From Peptoclostridium litorale DSM 5388 (GTDB lineage: Bacteria > Bacillota > Clostridia > Peptostreptococcales > Peptostreptococcaceae), in assembly GCF_900141635.1 (NCBI RefSeq), contig NZ_FSRH01000005.1:62001-126000 (forward strand): a stretch of DNA of 64,000 bases. The letters run 5' to 3'. Below are positions 1 to 8,781 of the stretch, one piece after another. The position numbers and the translations under genes were made by a program. Position 1 is the first letter of the stretch, and each line of letters begins with the position of its first letter. The notes beneath the pieces were generated by a model. The model had not been told where the DNA came from, did no database searches, and was given only the letters and a program-made list of their open reading frames with translations.

Positions 1-181
1 AATTGAAACACAGGTTATAACTGCAAGTGTAAGGCATGCAGACCACGTCACAGAAGCGGCGCTTGCGGGATCGCATGTTGCAACTGTTCCATACGCAGTA
101 TTTAAAAAGATGCTTGGACACCCGCTTACAAACATAGGAATAGAAACATTTCTTTCTGACTGGGAAAAAGCTTCAAAATAA
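1..181 (+). CDS. transaldolase / fructose-6-phosphate aldolase family protein, C-terminal part
   Basis: Only the last 59 codons are inside the window, read from base 2 to a TAA at 179-181. The visible protein includes [20 protein letters not shown], then a [15 protein letters not shown] segment and a C-terminal FLSDWEK. This is typical of the short TalC/FSA-type transaldolases (about 215 residues), which move a dihydroxyacetone unit between sugar phosphates in the non-oxidative pentose phosphate pathway. The following gene is glpX, as in many clostridia. The short form of transaldolase and fructose-6-phosphate aldolase cannot be told apart from this fragment. Confidence 0.85.
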   Translation, partial: IETQVITASVRHADHVTEAALAGSHVATVPYAVFKKMLGHPLTNIGIETFLSDWEKASK

Positions 182-225
182 AAACCGCATTATACGTTAA
201 ATGTTATATCCCAATACAAAATATC

Positions 226-234
226 TGCTATAAT
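226..234 (+). promoter_or_regulatory. extended -10 promoter element before glpX
   Basis: TGC-TATAAT at 226-234 is a consensus extended -10 box; no good -35 hexamer lies 16-18 bases upstream. It would give a leader of about 120 nt before glpX. The leader contains four copies of GCTGAAA between about 263 and 337. The same TGCTATAAT string recurs before three other transcription units in this window. Confidence 0.5.
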
Positions 235-362
235 ATTATGTGTGAGTGTGCATAAATATGATGCTGAAAGCCTGTGATACGCTGAAAATGCTGAAAAGAG
301 ATGTGTATATCGGCATATTCGAGCATAAAGGCTGAAATAATAAATGATTGGGAGTGGTCAAT

Positions 363-1328
363 TTGAATAAAAACCTTGGAATAAACCTCATAAGGGTGAC
401 AGAGGCGGCAGCTCTGGGTGCTGCGAAATATTTCGGCAAAGGCGATAAAAACATAGCCGACCAAGCTGCAGTTGACAGAATGAGAAGAATGTTTGACACA
501 ATGGACATAGACGGAGTTGTAGTTATAGGAGAAGGTGAACTTGATGAAGCTCCTATGCTGTATATAGGCGAAGAAATAGGCATGAGGAGAGAAGGAAGCC
601 TTAAAGTCGACATAGCGGTTGATCCTGTAGATGGGACTACATGTGTTGCAAAGGGGCTTCCGGGGGCAATCGCCGTAGTTGCTATGGGACCAAGGGGTTC
701 CCTTCTTCATGCTCCAGATATGTATATGGATAAAATAGCCGTAGGGCCAAAGGGAAAAGGCATAGTCCATTTGGATCTTCCTGTAAAGGAAAACATAAAG
801 CGATTTGCGCAGGCCAGCGGAAAGGCGATCGACGAGATAACAGTTACAACAATAGACAGGGAAAGAAGCCATGGAATAATAACAGAGTGCAGAGACATAG
901 GCTGCAGGGTGAGGCTTTTTGATTCAGGAGATATTGAGGCGGCAATAGCTACTTGTTTTGAAGATACAGGTATAGACATGATGATGTGCATAGGGGGGGC
1001 TCCTGAAGGAGTCATATCTGCGGCTGCCCTCAAATGCCTTGGAGGAGATTTCCAGGGAAGGCTGATGCCTTATACTGAAGAAGAGAGGCTAAGATGCATC
1101 GATATGGGTCAAAGTGCGGAAAAACTACTTACTATGGAAGACCTTGCGGCAGGAGATGAGCTGTATTTTGCCGCTACGGGAATATCAGACGGAAGCCTTA
1201 TAAAGGGAGTCACTTACAGCTCGGGAATGGCAAAAACACATTCTGTTGTCATGAGAAGCTCAACTGGAACGATAAGGTTCATAGAGGCAATACACAAAAT
1301 GGACAAAAAGCCGAATTATGCAAAATAG
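363..1328 (+). CDS. glpX: fructose-1,6-bisphosphatase class II
   Basis: Hydrolyses fructose 1,6-bisphosphate to fructose 6-phosphate in gluconeogenesis (cytoplasm, metal-dependent). The 321-residue protein has the GlpX hallmarks: N-terminal LIRVTEAAALGAAK, the metal-site motif GEGELDEAPMLY, then DPVDGTT, and a GGAPEGVISAAALKC segment. The start is taken as TTG at 363 because GGGAGTGG (350-357) sits 5 bases before it and the protein then begins like its homologues; the upstream in-frame TTG at 348 has no ribosome binding site. The gene lies between a transaldolase and rho and ends in its own terminator. Confidence 0.93.
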   Translation: MNKNLGINLIRVTEAAALGAAKYFGKGDKNIADQAAVDRMRRMFDTMDIDGVVVIGEGELDEAPMLYIGEEIGMRREGSLKVDIAVDPVDGTTCVAKGLPGAIAVVAMGPRGSLLHAPDMYMDKIAVGPKGKGIVHLDLPVKENIKRFAQASGKAIDEITVTTIDRERSHGIITECRDIGCRVRLFDSGDIEAAIATCFEDTGIDMMMCIGGAPEGVISAAALKCLGGDFQGRLMPYTEEERLRCIDMGQSAEKLLTMEDLAAGDELYFAATGISDGSLIKGVTYSSGMAKTHSVVMRSSTGTIRFIEAIHKMDKKPNYAK

Positions 1329-1334
1329 TCAAAA

Positions 1335-1369
1335 CAGCCCCGCAAATGCCGGGGCTGAACTTTATTTTT
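1335..1369 (+). terminator. terminator after glpX
   Basis: Eight-base-pair stem CAGCCCCG / CGGGGCTG (1335-1342 with 1350-1357), 7-nt loop, then AACTTTATTTTT. Confidence 0.85.
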
Positions 1370-1389
1370 GCATATTTTTGAAAATAGAA

Positions 1390-1418
1390 CTGATATTATA
1401 AAGAATGTATGTTATAAT
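1390..1418 (+). promoter_or_regulatory. probable promoter of rho
   Basis: CTGATA (1390-1395), a 17-base spacer and TATAAT (1413-1418). It predicts a leader of about 265 nt for rho. The -10 is consensus; the -35 matches four of six positions. Confidence 0.5.
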
Positions 1419-1548
1419 GTACTAATGAAATTTAAAAACTATATCTATATATGCTTTTCTTACTCTTATCTGTATTAAAAATCCGTATGATATTCCAATT
1501 GTAAGTATGAATTTGTTAAAAATATATTTTTGGTGTTGGGAAATCGCT

Positions 1549-1572
1549 GTAAAAATACTGGGGTATTTTTAC
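1549..1572 (+). promoter_or_regulatory. hairpin in the long rho leader
   Basis: Perfect 10-bp inverted repeat GTAAAAATAC / GTATTTTTAC around a TGGG loop. The 3' arm ends in a T-rich stretch, so it could act as a weak attenuator. The rest of the 1370-1677 gap is AT-rich and shows no ORF with a ribosome binding site. Confidence 0.45.
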
Positions 1573-1690
1573 ATAAAAACAAAGAAATAGAAAACTGCGG
1601 AGCGAAATTGTCATGATTTAATTTTGTGGCGGTCGCTGATTAATATAAAGACGTATCAGAATCGATTGAAAATTCATGGAGGTGTGATTT

Positions 1691-3025
1691 TTGCAAAAAG
1701 ATGAACTTATGGAAAAAAAACTGTCCGATATAAGAGAAACTGCGAAAGAAATTGGAATAAAGTCTATAACTAAATACAAGAAAGAAGAACTCATAGATCT
1801 GATAATAGTGGAAAAAGATAAAGCACGGGACATTGAGAAAAAGGAAGAACAAAAGGTTAAAGAGGTAAAGATGCTTCCAGACAAGCTCGTAGATGAGATA
1901 AAGGACGAGGAAACTGTAAATATAGCGGAAGGTGTTCTTGAGATACTCCCGGATGGCTATGGTTTTTTAAGGGGCTCAAACTATCTTTCTACAAATAGCG
2001 ATGTGTATATCTCTCCGTCACAGATAAGAAGATTCAACATGAAAACAGGAGATAAGATAACTGGAATAACAAGGCCGCCAAAGAGCGGTGAAAAATTCAG
2101 GGCGCTTCTCTACGTGAAAAAGGTAAATGAAGAAAACCCCGAAAATGCAGTGAAAAGGCCTTCGTTTGACAGGCTCACCCCAATATACCCTGAGGAGAGA
2201 ATAACTCTTGAAATTGAATCCACGCAGCTGTCGACGAGGCTTATAGACCTTATAGCTCCCCTGGGAAAAGGGCAAAGAGGACTCATAGTCGCACCTCCTA
2301 AAGCTGGAAAGACTAGCCTGTTGAAAAATGTGGCAAACAGCCTCTCTAAAAATTTTCCGGAAACAGAGCTCATAGTGCTGCTCATAGATGAAAGGCCTGA
2401 AGAGGTCACAGACATGCAAGAGTCGATAAGAGGAGATGTGATATACTCAACATTTGACGAACTCCCATCACACCACATAAAGGTTGCGGAAATGGTTCTA
2501 AACAGGGCGAAAAGACTTGTAGAACACGGAAGGGACGTTGTAATACTGCTCGACAGCATCACAAGACTTGCGAGGGCATACAACCTGACAGTACCGCCAA
2601 CGGGAAGAACCCTTTCTGGAGGCCTTGATCCGGGAGCCCTTCACGGCCCTAAGCGATTTTTCGGAGCGGCAAGGAACATAAGGGAGGGAGGATCTCTTAC
2701 GATACTTGCGACAGCTCTTGTGGAGACTGGCTCGAGAATGGATGATGTGATATTTGAAGAATTCAAGGGAACGGGAAATATGGAGATACATCTGGACAGA
2801 AGGCTCGCAGAAAAAAGAATATTCCCTGCCATAGACATATACAAATCGGGAACTAGAAGGGAAGAACTTCTTCTTTCGCAAGACGAACTCGGAGCTGTAT
2901 GGAAAATAAGAAGGGCCATGAGCAGTTCATCTCCTCAGGAAGTGACTGAAAACATAATCAGCCTGCTTGTGAAGACTAAAAACAACAAGGAATTTGTAGA
3001 CCAGGTAAATAAGAATATAATTTAA
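1691..3025 (+). CDS. rho: transcription termination factor Rho
   Basis: Hexameric RNA helicase that terminates transcription at Rho-dependent sites. The 444-residue protein has an N-terminal Rho_N helix-extension-helix (about 10-40, [20 protein letters not shown]), a cold-shock-like RNA-binding domain (about 75-145, with DGYGFLRG), and a RecA-type ATPase with P-loop APPKAGKT at 201-208 and Walker [17 protein letters not shown]. The TTG start at 1691 is preceded by GGAGGTG (1678-1684, spacing 6). It is followed by rpmE, a common clostridial pairing. A charged linker lies between the N-terminal helix domain and the RNA-binding domain. Confidence 0.97.
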   Translation: MQKDELMEKKLSDIRETAKEIGIKSITKYKKEELIDLIIVEKDKARDIEKKEEQKVKEVKMLPDKLVDEIKDEETVNIAEGVLEILPDGYGFLRGSNYLSTNSDVYISPSQIRRFNMKTGDKITGITRPPKSGEKFRALLYVKKVNEENPENAVKRPSFDRLTPIYPEERITLEIESTQLSTRLIDLIAPLGKGQRGLIVAPPKAGKTSLLKNVANSLSKNFPETELIVLLIDERPEEVTDMQESIRGDVIYSTFDELPSHHIKVAEMVLNRAKRLVEHGRDVVILLDSITRLARAYNLTVPPTGRTLSGGLDPGALHGPKRFFGAARNIREGGSLTILATALVETGSRMDDVIFEEFKGTGNMEIHLDRRLAEKRIFPAIDIYKSGTRREELLLSQDELGAVWKIRRAMSSSSPQEVTENIISLLVKTKNNKEFVDQVNKNII

Positions 3026-3143
3026 AATTTACTTGCCAGCACCGCCTTGTTGTGATAGAATAAAGAAGTTGAATGTGAACATGTTTATTTTCCTATAAGG
3101 GAATAATATATGGAACAGGAATATTGAGAAAGAGGTGAATCTG

Positions 3144-3344
3144 ATGAAACAAGGTATACATCCTAACTATGAGATAGTTAAAGTGCATTGTGCTTGCGGA
3201 AATACTTTCGACGCGGGTTCTACTAAAGAAGAACTTAAAGTGGAAATCTGTTCAGAGTGCCATCCTTTCTTCACAGGGAAAAGTAAAGCTGTTGAAAAAG
3301 GTGGAAGAGTCGAAAGATTCAAGAAGAAATTCAATATGGACTAG
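3144..3344 (+). CDS. rpmE: 50S ribosomal protein L31, zinc-binding form
   Basis: Large-subunit ribosomal protein of 66 residues. Four cysteines (C16 and C18 in CAC, C36 and C39 in CSEC) mark the zinc-containing type rather than the Cys-less paralogue used under zinc limitation. It begins [10 protein letters not shown], the usual L31 N-terminus, and has the HPFFTGK motif. ATG at 3144 is favoured over the in-frame GTG at 3135 because AGAGGTG (3131-3137) is correctly spaced for it. It lies directly downstream of rho and is closed by a strong terminator. Confidence 0.96.
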   Translation: MKQGIHPNYEIVKVHCACGNTFDAGSTKEELKVEICSECHPFFTGKSKAVEKGGRVERFKKKFNMD

Positions 3345-3358
3345 TCAAAACAAAAGAC

Positions 3359-3387
3359 AAAGAGGACCTTTATGGGTCCTCTTTTTG
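3359..3387 (+). terminator. terminator after rpmE
   Basis: AAAGAGGACC (3359-3368) pairs with GGTCCTCTTT (3375-3384) around a 6-nt loop and runs into T5. Confidence 0.92.
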
Positions 3388-3533
3388 CATTGAGTTAGAA
3401 TGGGGCATGGTTAATGAAATAACAAAAAGAAGTAATAAAAGAGCAATTGATTAATTTTCTATTATTTTAAAAAAATTAGAATTTTTTAATTATTAGGACA
3501 AAAAGTAAAAAGGTTTTCCCGGTTTTTTATCTG

Positions 3534-3542
3534 TGCTATAAT
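3534..3542 (+). promoter_or_regulatory. extended -10 promoter element before brnQ
   Basis: TGC-TATAAT at 3534-3542, with no clear -35. It would start a leader of about 235 nt. The preceding 3390-3530 is AT-rich and carries nothing else I can support. Confidence 0.5.
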
Positions 3543-3584
3543 GAATCACGAAGTTTGATTTGTTTGAAAAATCCTAAAATAATG

Positions 3585-3657
3585 AAATGTCTCGTTATTT
3601 TTGAAATGCTAACAATTTCAAAAAAAGACAAACAGTTTCAAAAAAAGTAAGACATTT
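3585..3657 (+). promoter_or_regulatory. foldable leader before brnQ
   Basis: Two nested inverted repeats: AAATGTCT (3585-3592) with AGACATTT (3650-3657) as an outer stem, and TTTTGAAAT (3599-3607) with ATTTCAAAA (3615-3623) as an inner hairpin. A second TTTCAAAAAAA copy starts near 3636 and could compete with the inner arm. The remaining leader to 3770 shows no terminator or known riboswitch or T-box motif. A regulatory role is inferred. Confidence 0.4.
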
Positions 3658-3783
3658 TAGCAAAATTTTAACCATAATTACATAATGGGACTAAAGGCAA
3701 ACAGGTCAAACGTGACAAAGGCATCGTTTAGGAATAATTCATCAGTATTAACTAATCGAGATAGGACATCGGGAGGTAGAAAA

Positions 3784-5100
3784 ATGAAGAAAATGAATCA
3801 AAACAAAGACTGCTTGGTAGTGGGTCTTGCTCTTTTTGCAATGTTTTTTGGAGCTGGAAATCTTATATTCCCACCTGCGCTTGGTCTTGCATCAGGAAAA
3901 AGCTGGCTTGCGTGTATGGTAGGTTTTTTCCTTACAGGTATAGGAATGCCTATGCTTGGAGTTTTAGCTGTTTCAAAGGCTGGAGGAACTGTTGACCACC
4001 TTGCGAGTAAAGTCAACCCGACATTCAGTAAGATACTTGGAACTGTAGTAATACTTGCCATAGGGCCTCTTCTTGCAATACCAAGAACAGGAGCTACGGT
4101 TTATGAAATGGGAGTAAGACCTATGCTTCCAAATGCTAATCCAGTAACCCTTTCAATAATAGTTTCAATAATATATTTTGCAATAACACTATTCTTTGTA
4201 ATAAAGCCATCGGGAATAATAGACAAGATAGGAAAAATACTTACACCTATACTTCTCCTTATAGTTGGGCTTATAATAGTTAAGGGAGTAATGTCTCCGG
4301 TGGGAACAGCAGTTGACACTGGAATAGGAAATCCGTTTTCAAAAGGTTTCACAGAAGGATACCAGACAATGGACGCTCTTGCATCAATAGTGTTTGGCGG
4401 AATAATAATGCTTTCCCTTGCAGAAAAAGGGTATACGAACAAGGAAGACCAAATAAAGCTTACTATGAAGGCAGGTCTCGTGGCTGGGCTAGGGCTTGCG
4501 TTTGTATACGGAGGACTTCTATACCTTGGATCCACTGTAAGTGGAGTTTACCCTGCAGATGTTGAAAGAACAGGTCTTATAGTTGGGATGACTGAAAAGA
4601 TACTTGGAAACGCCGGAAAAATGGGTATAAGCGTTGCGGTTTCAGTAGCATGTCTTACTACATCAATAGGACTTACAGCTACAGTGGGAAATTATTTCGA
4701 AGAACTTACAAATGGAAAACTTTCGTACAGAGTGATAGTAATAGGAACTGTAATATTCAGTGCCGTGTTTGCAAATGTCGGAGTTGAGCAGATAGTCAAG
4801 CTTGCAGTGCCTCTTCTAGTGACGGTATATCCTGTTGCCATAGTGCTTATACTAATGAGCATATTCGACAACTTTATCAAAAATAAGAGGGCGTATCTTG
4901 GAGCTGTATACGGAGCGCTATTTGTCAGCCTGTTTGACGGACTTTCGGCGATAGGAGTGAACACTGCATTTGTAGGAAAGACGATAAACATGCTTCCTTT
5001 TGCAGGGGCTGGTTTTGCTTGGCTCCTTCCAGCTGCGGTTGGAGCATTTATAACTACTGTTATGATAAAAGGCACAGAGGAAAGCAGTTCGGTTCAGTAG
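3784..5100 (+). CDS. brnQ: branched-chain amino acid:cation symporter, BrnQ family
   Basis: Cytoplasmic-membrane carrier (LIVCS family) importing leucine, isoleucine or valine with Na+ or H+. The 438-residue protein is hydrophobic throughout, with about 12 membrane segments, and opens with the family signature LFAMFFGAGNLIFPPALG (about 13-30). ATG at 3784 follows GGAGGT (3771-3776); the longer in-frame ORF from 3685 has no ribosome binding site and adds a non-homologous hydrophilic stretch. A small membrane protein gene follows in the same transcription unit. In an amino-acid fermenter this may serve Stickland substrates; exact specificity cannot be read. Confidence 0.93.
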   Translation: MKKMNQNKDCLVVGLALFAMFFGAGNLIFPPALGLASGKSWLACMVGFFLTGIGMPMLGVLAVSKAGGTVDHLASKVNPTFSKILGTVVILAIGPLLAIPRTGATVYEMGVRPMLPNANPVTLSIIVSIIYFAITLFFVIKPSGIIDKIGKILTPILLLIVGLIIVKGVMSPVGTAVDTGIGNPFSKGFTEGYQTMDALASIVFGGIIMLSLAEKGYTNKEDQIKLTMKAGLVAGLGLAFVYGGLLYLGSTVSGVYPADVERTGLIVGMTEKILGNAGKMGISVAVSVACLTTSIGLTATVGNYFEELTNGKLSYRVIVIGTVIFSAVFANVGVEQIVKLAVPLLVTVYPVAIVLILMSIFDNFIKNKRAYLGAVYGALFVSLFDGLSAIGVNTAFVGKTINMLPFAGAGFAWLLPAAVGAFITTVMIKGTEESSSVQ

Positions 5101-5147
5101 TCAAACGTGTACGGCTCATGTAGCCGGTGAATTGAAAGGACTTTCAG

Positions 5148-5420
5148 ATGAATTTTTACACATCGGAGTCATTGGGACCAAGATTTGTAATATTCCATTA
5201 TTTCATAAAATGGTATATAGAAAGATTTGGGTTCCTGGCATATGTGGTGACAGTTGTTGGAAGCGTTATGGCACTTTTTACATATTCCATAATGCTTAAC
5301 ATCCAAAGAGGTGAAAAAGACAGAGTGATGATGATAGCACTTCTGGCTGTAATAGTGGTAGGAGGGCTTATAGGGCTTGGAATAGACATGTCCCATGGAT
5401 ACTACACTGTCATAAAATAA
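5148..5420 (+). CDS. small two-pass membrane protein downstream of brnQ
   Basis: Unrecognised 90-residue protein. It has a short polar N-terminus, a hydrophobic segment at about 30-50 (FLAYVVTVVGSVMALFTYSIM), a basic loop NIQRGEKDR, a second hydrophobic segment at about 61-80 (MMIALLAVIVVGGLIGLGI), and a short tail. AAAGGA (5135-5140) precedes the ATG by 7 bases. It starts 47 bases after brnQ and shares its terminator, so it is probably co-transcribed. An accessory role for BrnQ is inferred from position only. Confidence 0.7.
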   Translation: MNFYTSESLGPRFVIFHYFIKWYIERFGFLAYVVTVVGSVMALFTYSIMLNIQRGEKDRVMMIALLAVIVVGGLIGLGIDMSHGYYTVIK

Positions 5421-5465
5421 AAAATACAAAGGCGGAGCCGTATGGAGCTGCCTTTGTATTTTTGT
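5421..5465 (+). terminator. terminator after brnQ unit
   Basis: AAAATACAAAGGC (5421-5433) pairs with GCCTTTGTATTTT (5450-5462), with a further AGC/GCT pairing inside; T-rich tail. Confidence 0.88.
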
Positions 5466-5511
5466 TTTGGGACATATGTATAAAAATGGTTTACGATTTG
5501 CCTCTTATTTT

Positions 5512-5520
5512 TGCTATAAT
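5512..5520 (+). promoter_or_regulatory. extended -10 promoter before yqhQ
   Basis: TGC-TATAAT at 5512-5520; TTTACG about 19 bases upstream is a poor -35. It is placed about 60 bases before the yqhQ start. Confidence 0.55.
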
Positions 5521-5578
5521 GGTATAGCGAAGATAAATATCTGAAGATATGAGTAGCATATACCAAGGAGCTGAGTTG

Positions 5579-6547
5579 ATGAAAAAGTGTAGCGTAGGCG
5601 GTCAGGCGGTAATAGAAGGGGTAATGATGAAAAACGCCGACAGGCTGGCTGTGGCAGTAAGGAAATCGGATGGAGAAATAGAACTGGAAAAAAGGAATAT
5701 CTCAAGTTGGATAAAAAGGAAAGGTGTAGACAAGCTGCCATTTTTAAGAGGTGTATTTGTACTTTTGGATTCAATGGTGGAAGGCATAAAGGCCCTTAAT
5801 TTTTCGGCTGAGTTTTTCGAAGACGAGGAAGATGGCAGCGAGCCCGGAAAAATAGACAAGTTCATTGAAAACATGTTTGGAGACAAGGCATCTGACGTTA
5901 TGATATATGTATCTGTGGCGATATCGATAGTTCTTACGGTGCTTCTTTTCATAATGCTGCCCACATTCATAGGAGGGCTTTTAAAGAATGCTACGGATAA
6001 TGTTGTCCTTTTAAACCTCAGCGAGGGACTTTTGAGGGTTTGCATATTTGCAGGATATGTATATGCAATATCATTCAATGAAGATATAAGAAGAGTGTAT
6101 GAATACCATGGAGCTGAGCACAAGAGCATACATTGCTATGAGAGTGGCCAGGAGCTTACTCCTGAAAACGCGGCGAAGTTCACTACTATACATCCAAGGT
6201 GCGGTACAAATTTCATGTTCGTGGTGCTTATAATATCAATGCTTCTTTTTTCGCTGTTTGGCTGGCCGTCTCCTCTTGAAAGGGTGCTTTACAGGCTTAT
6301 ACTGCTTCCTGTGGTATCGGGGATATCATATGAGATAATAAGGCTTGCGGGGAAATATGACACTCCGCTGCTAAAGCCGCTGATATGGCCGGGGCTAATG
6401 ATGCAAAAGATTACGACAAGAGAGCCTGATATTTCCCAGCTTGAAGTTGCAATAAGCGCACTTAAGGCGGTAGTTGAAACTGAAGAGATTGCCGGGGAGT
6501 CTGAGGATATGATTGTTGACACGGCAGGTGAGATACTTGAAAATTAG
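5579..6547 (+). CDS. yqhQ: DUF1385 family membrane protein (YqhQ-like)
   Basis: Conserved Firmicute membrane protein of unknown biochemical function, 322 residues. Family features are the N-terminal VGGQAVIEGVMMKN, LPFLRGVFVLLDSM, then two hydrophobic stretches (about 108-135 and 150-175), the conserved YHGAEHKSIHCYE histidine/glutamate motif, HPRCGTNF, and a late membrane segment. ATG 5579 is chosen over ATG 5549 because AAGGAG (5565-5570) is spaced for it. It heads the unit yqhQ-prmC with prfA next, a conserved clostridial neighbourhood. The His/Glu/Cys motifs could bind metal, but that is inference. Confidence 0.88.
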   Translation: MKKCSVGGQAVIEGVMMKNADRLAVAVRKSDGEIELEKRNISSWIKRKGVDKLPFLRGVFVLLDSMVEGIKALNFSAEFFEDEEDGSEPGKIDKFIENMFGDKASDVMIYVSVAISIVLTVLLFIMLPTFIGGLLKNATDNVVLLNLSEGLLRVCIFAGYVYAISFNEDIRRVYEYHGAEHKSIHCYESGQELTPENAAKFTTIHPRCGTNFMFVVLIISMLLFSLFGWPSPLERVLYRLILLPVVSGISYEIIRLAGKYDTPLLKPLIWPGLMMQKITTREPDISQLEVAISALKAVVETEEIAGESEDMIVDTAGEILEN

Positions 6548-7388
6548 AGACATTATAAAAAGCTCGATAGAACAGATAAGAGACATATCGTCCACTCCGC
6601 TTCTGGATAGCGAGCTTATGGCAGCAAAGGCTCTTGACAGGGACAGGCTTTACGTTATAATCCACATGGATGAGCAGCTGGAAGAAGAAACGGCAGAAAG
6701 AATACAGGCCATGGTGGAAGAGAGAAAAAACGGAAGGCCGCTCCAGTATATAACAGGGCATCAGGAGTTCATGGGGCTGGACTTTTATGTGAGCGAAGGG
6801 GTTTTAATACCAAGGCCTGATACCGAGGTGCTTGTGGAAAAAGTCATAGAGCTTGCAAGCGAGTTTGGGTCACCCAAAATACTAGACATAGGGTGCGGAT
6901 CCGGGGCTATAAGCGTATCACTTGCAAAATATGTGGAAAGCTCAAAAGTTTGGAGTCTCGACATATCTAAAAGAGCACTTGAAATAGGCAGAAAAAATGC
7001 TACGGACAATGGGGTGGCAGACAGAATTGAATTCATAGAATCTGATCTTTTTCAAAAACTAGAAGGGACGGATATTGAATTTGAAATAATAGTCTCAAAC
7101 CCGCCCTATATAAGAAGAGCCGACATAGAGGATCTTCATGTGCAGGTTAAGGATTACGAACCCGCAGGAGCGCTTGACGGGGGAATAGACGGTCTTGATT
7201 TTTACAGAAAAATAGTAGAACGCGGCAGACTGTACCTCATATCAGGGGGATACATGGCGTTTGAAGTCGGGCACGATCAGGCAGCAGAGGTTGCACTGAT
7301 AATGGAAAATTCAAGTTCATTTGAAAATATATCCATATACAAGGACCTTCCAGGTATAGACAGAGTTGTAATAGGAAAAAAAATATGA
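6537..7388 (+). CDS. prmC: peptide chain release factor N5-glutamine methyltransferase
   Basis: SAM-dependent enzyme that methylates the GGQ glutamine of release factors; its substrate prfA is the next gene. The 283-residue protein has an N-terminal helical substrate-binding domain, the sequence GRPLQYITGHQEFMGL, SAM motif I LDIGCGSGAISVSLA and the catalytic NPPY at 188-191. I place the start at TTG 6537, which follows AGGTGAG (6526-6532) and gives MKIRDIIKSS; it overlaps the yqhQ end by 11 bases, suggesting translational coupling. GTG 6528 and TTG 6513 are possible but have poorer sites. Confidence 0.93.
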   Translation: MKIRDIIKSSIEQIRDISSTPLLDSELMAAKALDRDRLYVIIHMDEQLEEETAERIQAMVEERKNGRPLQYITGHQEFMGLDFYVSEGVLIPRPDTEVLVEKVIELASEFGSPKILDIGCGSGAISVSLAKYVESSKVWSLDISKRALEIGRKNATDNGVADRIEFIESDLFQKLEGTDIEFEIIVSNPPYIRRADIEDLHVQVKDYEPAGALDGGIDGLDFYRKIVERGRLYLISGGYMAFEVGHDQAAEVALIMENSSSFENISIYKDLPGIDRVVIGKKI

Positions 7389-7656
7389 TATAATGATTAT
7401 GTCGAAAAATGGAAAATTATAACAAGACATAAAGAGATATAGGTGTTGAAATTTAACTTCATATGATATATATTTAAAAAGGTATTTAAATTTAAAAGGA
7501 TGTATATAAATATGATATTTGTTTTTTTGTAGCGTATGCATGTTGTGAGATTATACTTTATCCGACAAAATAGAATATTAAATAGAACGCTAATATGAAA
7601 TTTATAATATACAGGTTTGTGCTGTGGCACAGGAATTATTAGGAAGGTGGAAGCAA

Positions 7657-8724
7657 ATGTTTGATAAACTGGAGTTTATTGAAGAAAAATATGAAGATCT
7701 GACATTTAAGATATCGGACCCAAACATAATAAATGATCAAAGTGTATGGCAAAAGTACATGAAAGAACATGCGGAGATAGAGCCGATAGTGATGAAGTAC
7801 AGGGAATACAAGAAGGTAAATGAAGGAATAAGAGAAGCCAAGGAGATCATAGAGGAATCTTCCGACGAAGAGTTTAGAGACCTCGCTAAAATGGAGCTGT
7901 CAGAGCTTGAGGAGTCTATGGAAGAAATACAGTCGGAGCTTAAGCTTCTGCTGATACCTAAGGACCCTAACGATGAAAAGAACGTAATAGTTGAAATAAG
8001 AGCCGGTGCAGGTGGGGACGAGGCTGCGATATTTGCTGCGAACCTTTTCAGAATGTACTCTATGTACTCGGAAAAAAGACGCTGGAAGACAGAGGTAATG
8101 TCGATGAATGCAACAGGTGTCGGCGGATATAAAGAGGTAGTGTTCATGGTCAAGGGTAAGGGTGCTTACTCAAGACTTAAATACGAATCTGGGGTTCACA
8201 GGGTGCAAAGAATACCTGATACTGAATCAAATGGAAGAATACACACGTCTACTGCTACAGTGGCGGTTCTTCCGGAAGTTGAAGACGTTGAAGTACAGGT
8301 GAATCAAAATGACTTGAAGGTCGACGTGTTCAGGGCTTCAGGAAACGGTGGACAGTGTGTAAATACAACAGACTCGGCTGTAAGGATGACGCATATTCCT
8401 ACGGGCATAGTTGTTTCGATGCAGGATGAAAAATCCCAGCTTAAAAACAAGGAAAAAGCCCTTAAGATACTAAAGGCTAAGATATACGAGCAAGAGCTTG
8501 AAAAGCAAAATAGTGAAATTGCACAAGAGAGAAAAAGCCAGGTAGGAACTGGAGACAGATCTGAAAGGATAAGAACTTACAATTATCCTCAAGGAAGGAT
8601 AAGCGACCACAGAATAAACCTTACTCTGTACAAGCTTGATTCATTCATAAACGGAGATATTGATGAAATGCTGGATGCTCTAATAACTACAGATCAGGCT
8701 GAAAAGCTTAAAATGGTTGAATAA
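7657..8724 (+). CDS. prfA: peptide chain release factor 1
   Basis: Class I release factor for UAA and UAG. At 355 residues it is normal for RF1; it starts [15 protein letters not shown], and the catalytic GGQ is at 231-233 within [18 protein letters not shown] 7657 follows AGGAAGGTGG (7641-7650); the in-frame ORF extends to 7624 but the extra residues are not RF1-like. A 268-base AT-rich gap separates it from prmC; a TATAAT at 7387-7392 may give it a separate promoter, and I see no gene in that gap. Confidence 0.97.
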   Translation: MFDKLEFIEEKYEDLTFKISDPNIINDQSVWQKYMKEHAEIEPIVMKYREYKKVNEGIREAKEIIEESSDEEFRDLAKMELSELEESMEEIQSELKLLLIPKDPNDEKNVIVEIRAGAGGDEAAIFAANLFRMYSMYSEKRRWKTEVMSMNATGVGGYKEVVFMVKGKGAYSRLKYESGVHRVQRIPDTESNGRIHTSTATVAVLPEVEDVEVQVNQNDLKVDVFRASGNGGQCVNTTDSAVRMTHIPTGIVVSMQDEKSQLKNKEKALKILKAKIYEQELEKQNSEIAQERKSQVGTGDRSERIRTYNYPQGRISDHRINLTLYKLDSFINGDIDEMLDALITTDQAEKLKMVE

Positions 8725-8728
8725 TCTA

Positions 8729-8753
8729 AAAGAGCCCTTCAGGGCTCTTTTTC
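8729..8753 (+). terminator. terminator after prfA
   Basis: AAAGAGCCC / GGGCTCTTT with a 4-nt TTCA loop, followed by T residues. Confidence 0.9.
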
Positions 8754-8781
8754 ATCTATCTATAAAAAAGAGGCGATGGAT

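Noticed and set aside
228-872. 214-codon minus-strand ORF over the glpX start
   Set aside because: Antisense shadow of glpX with no ribosome binding site; amino-acid content is atypical.
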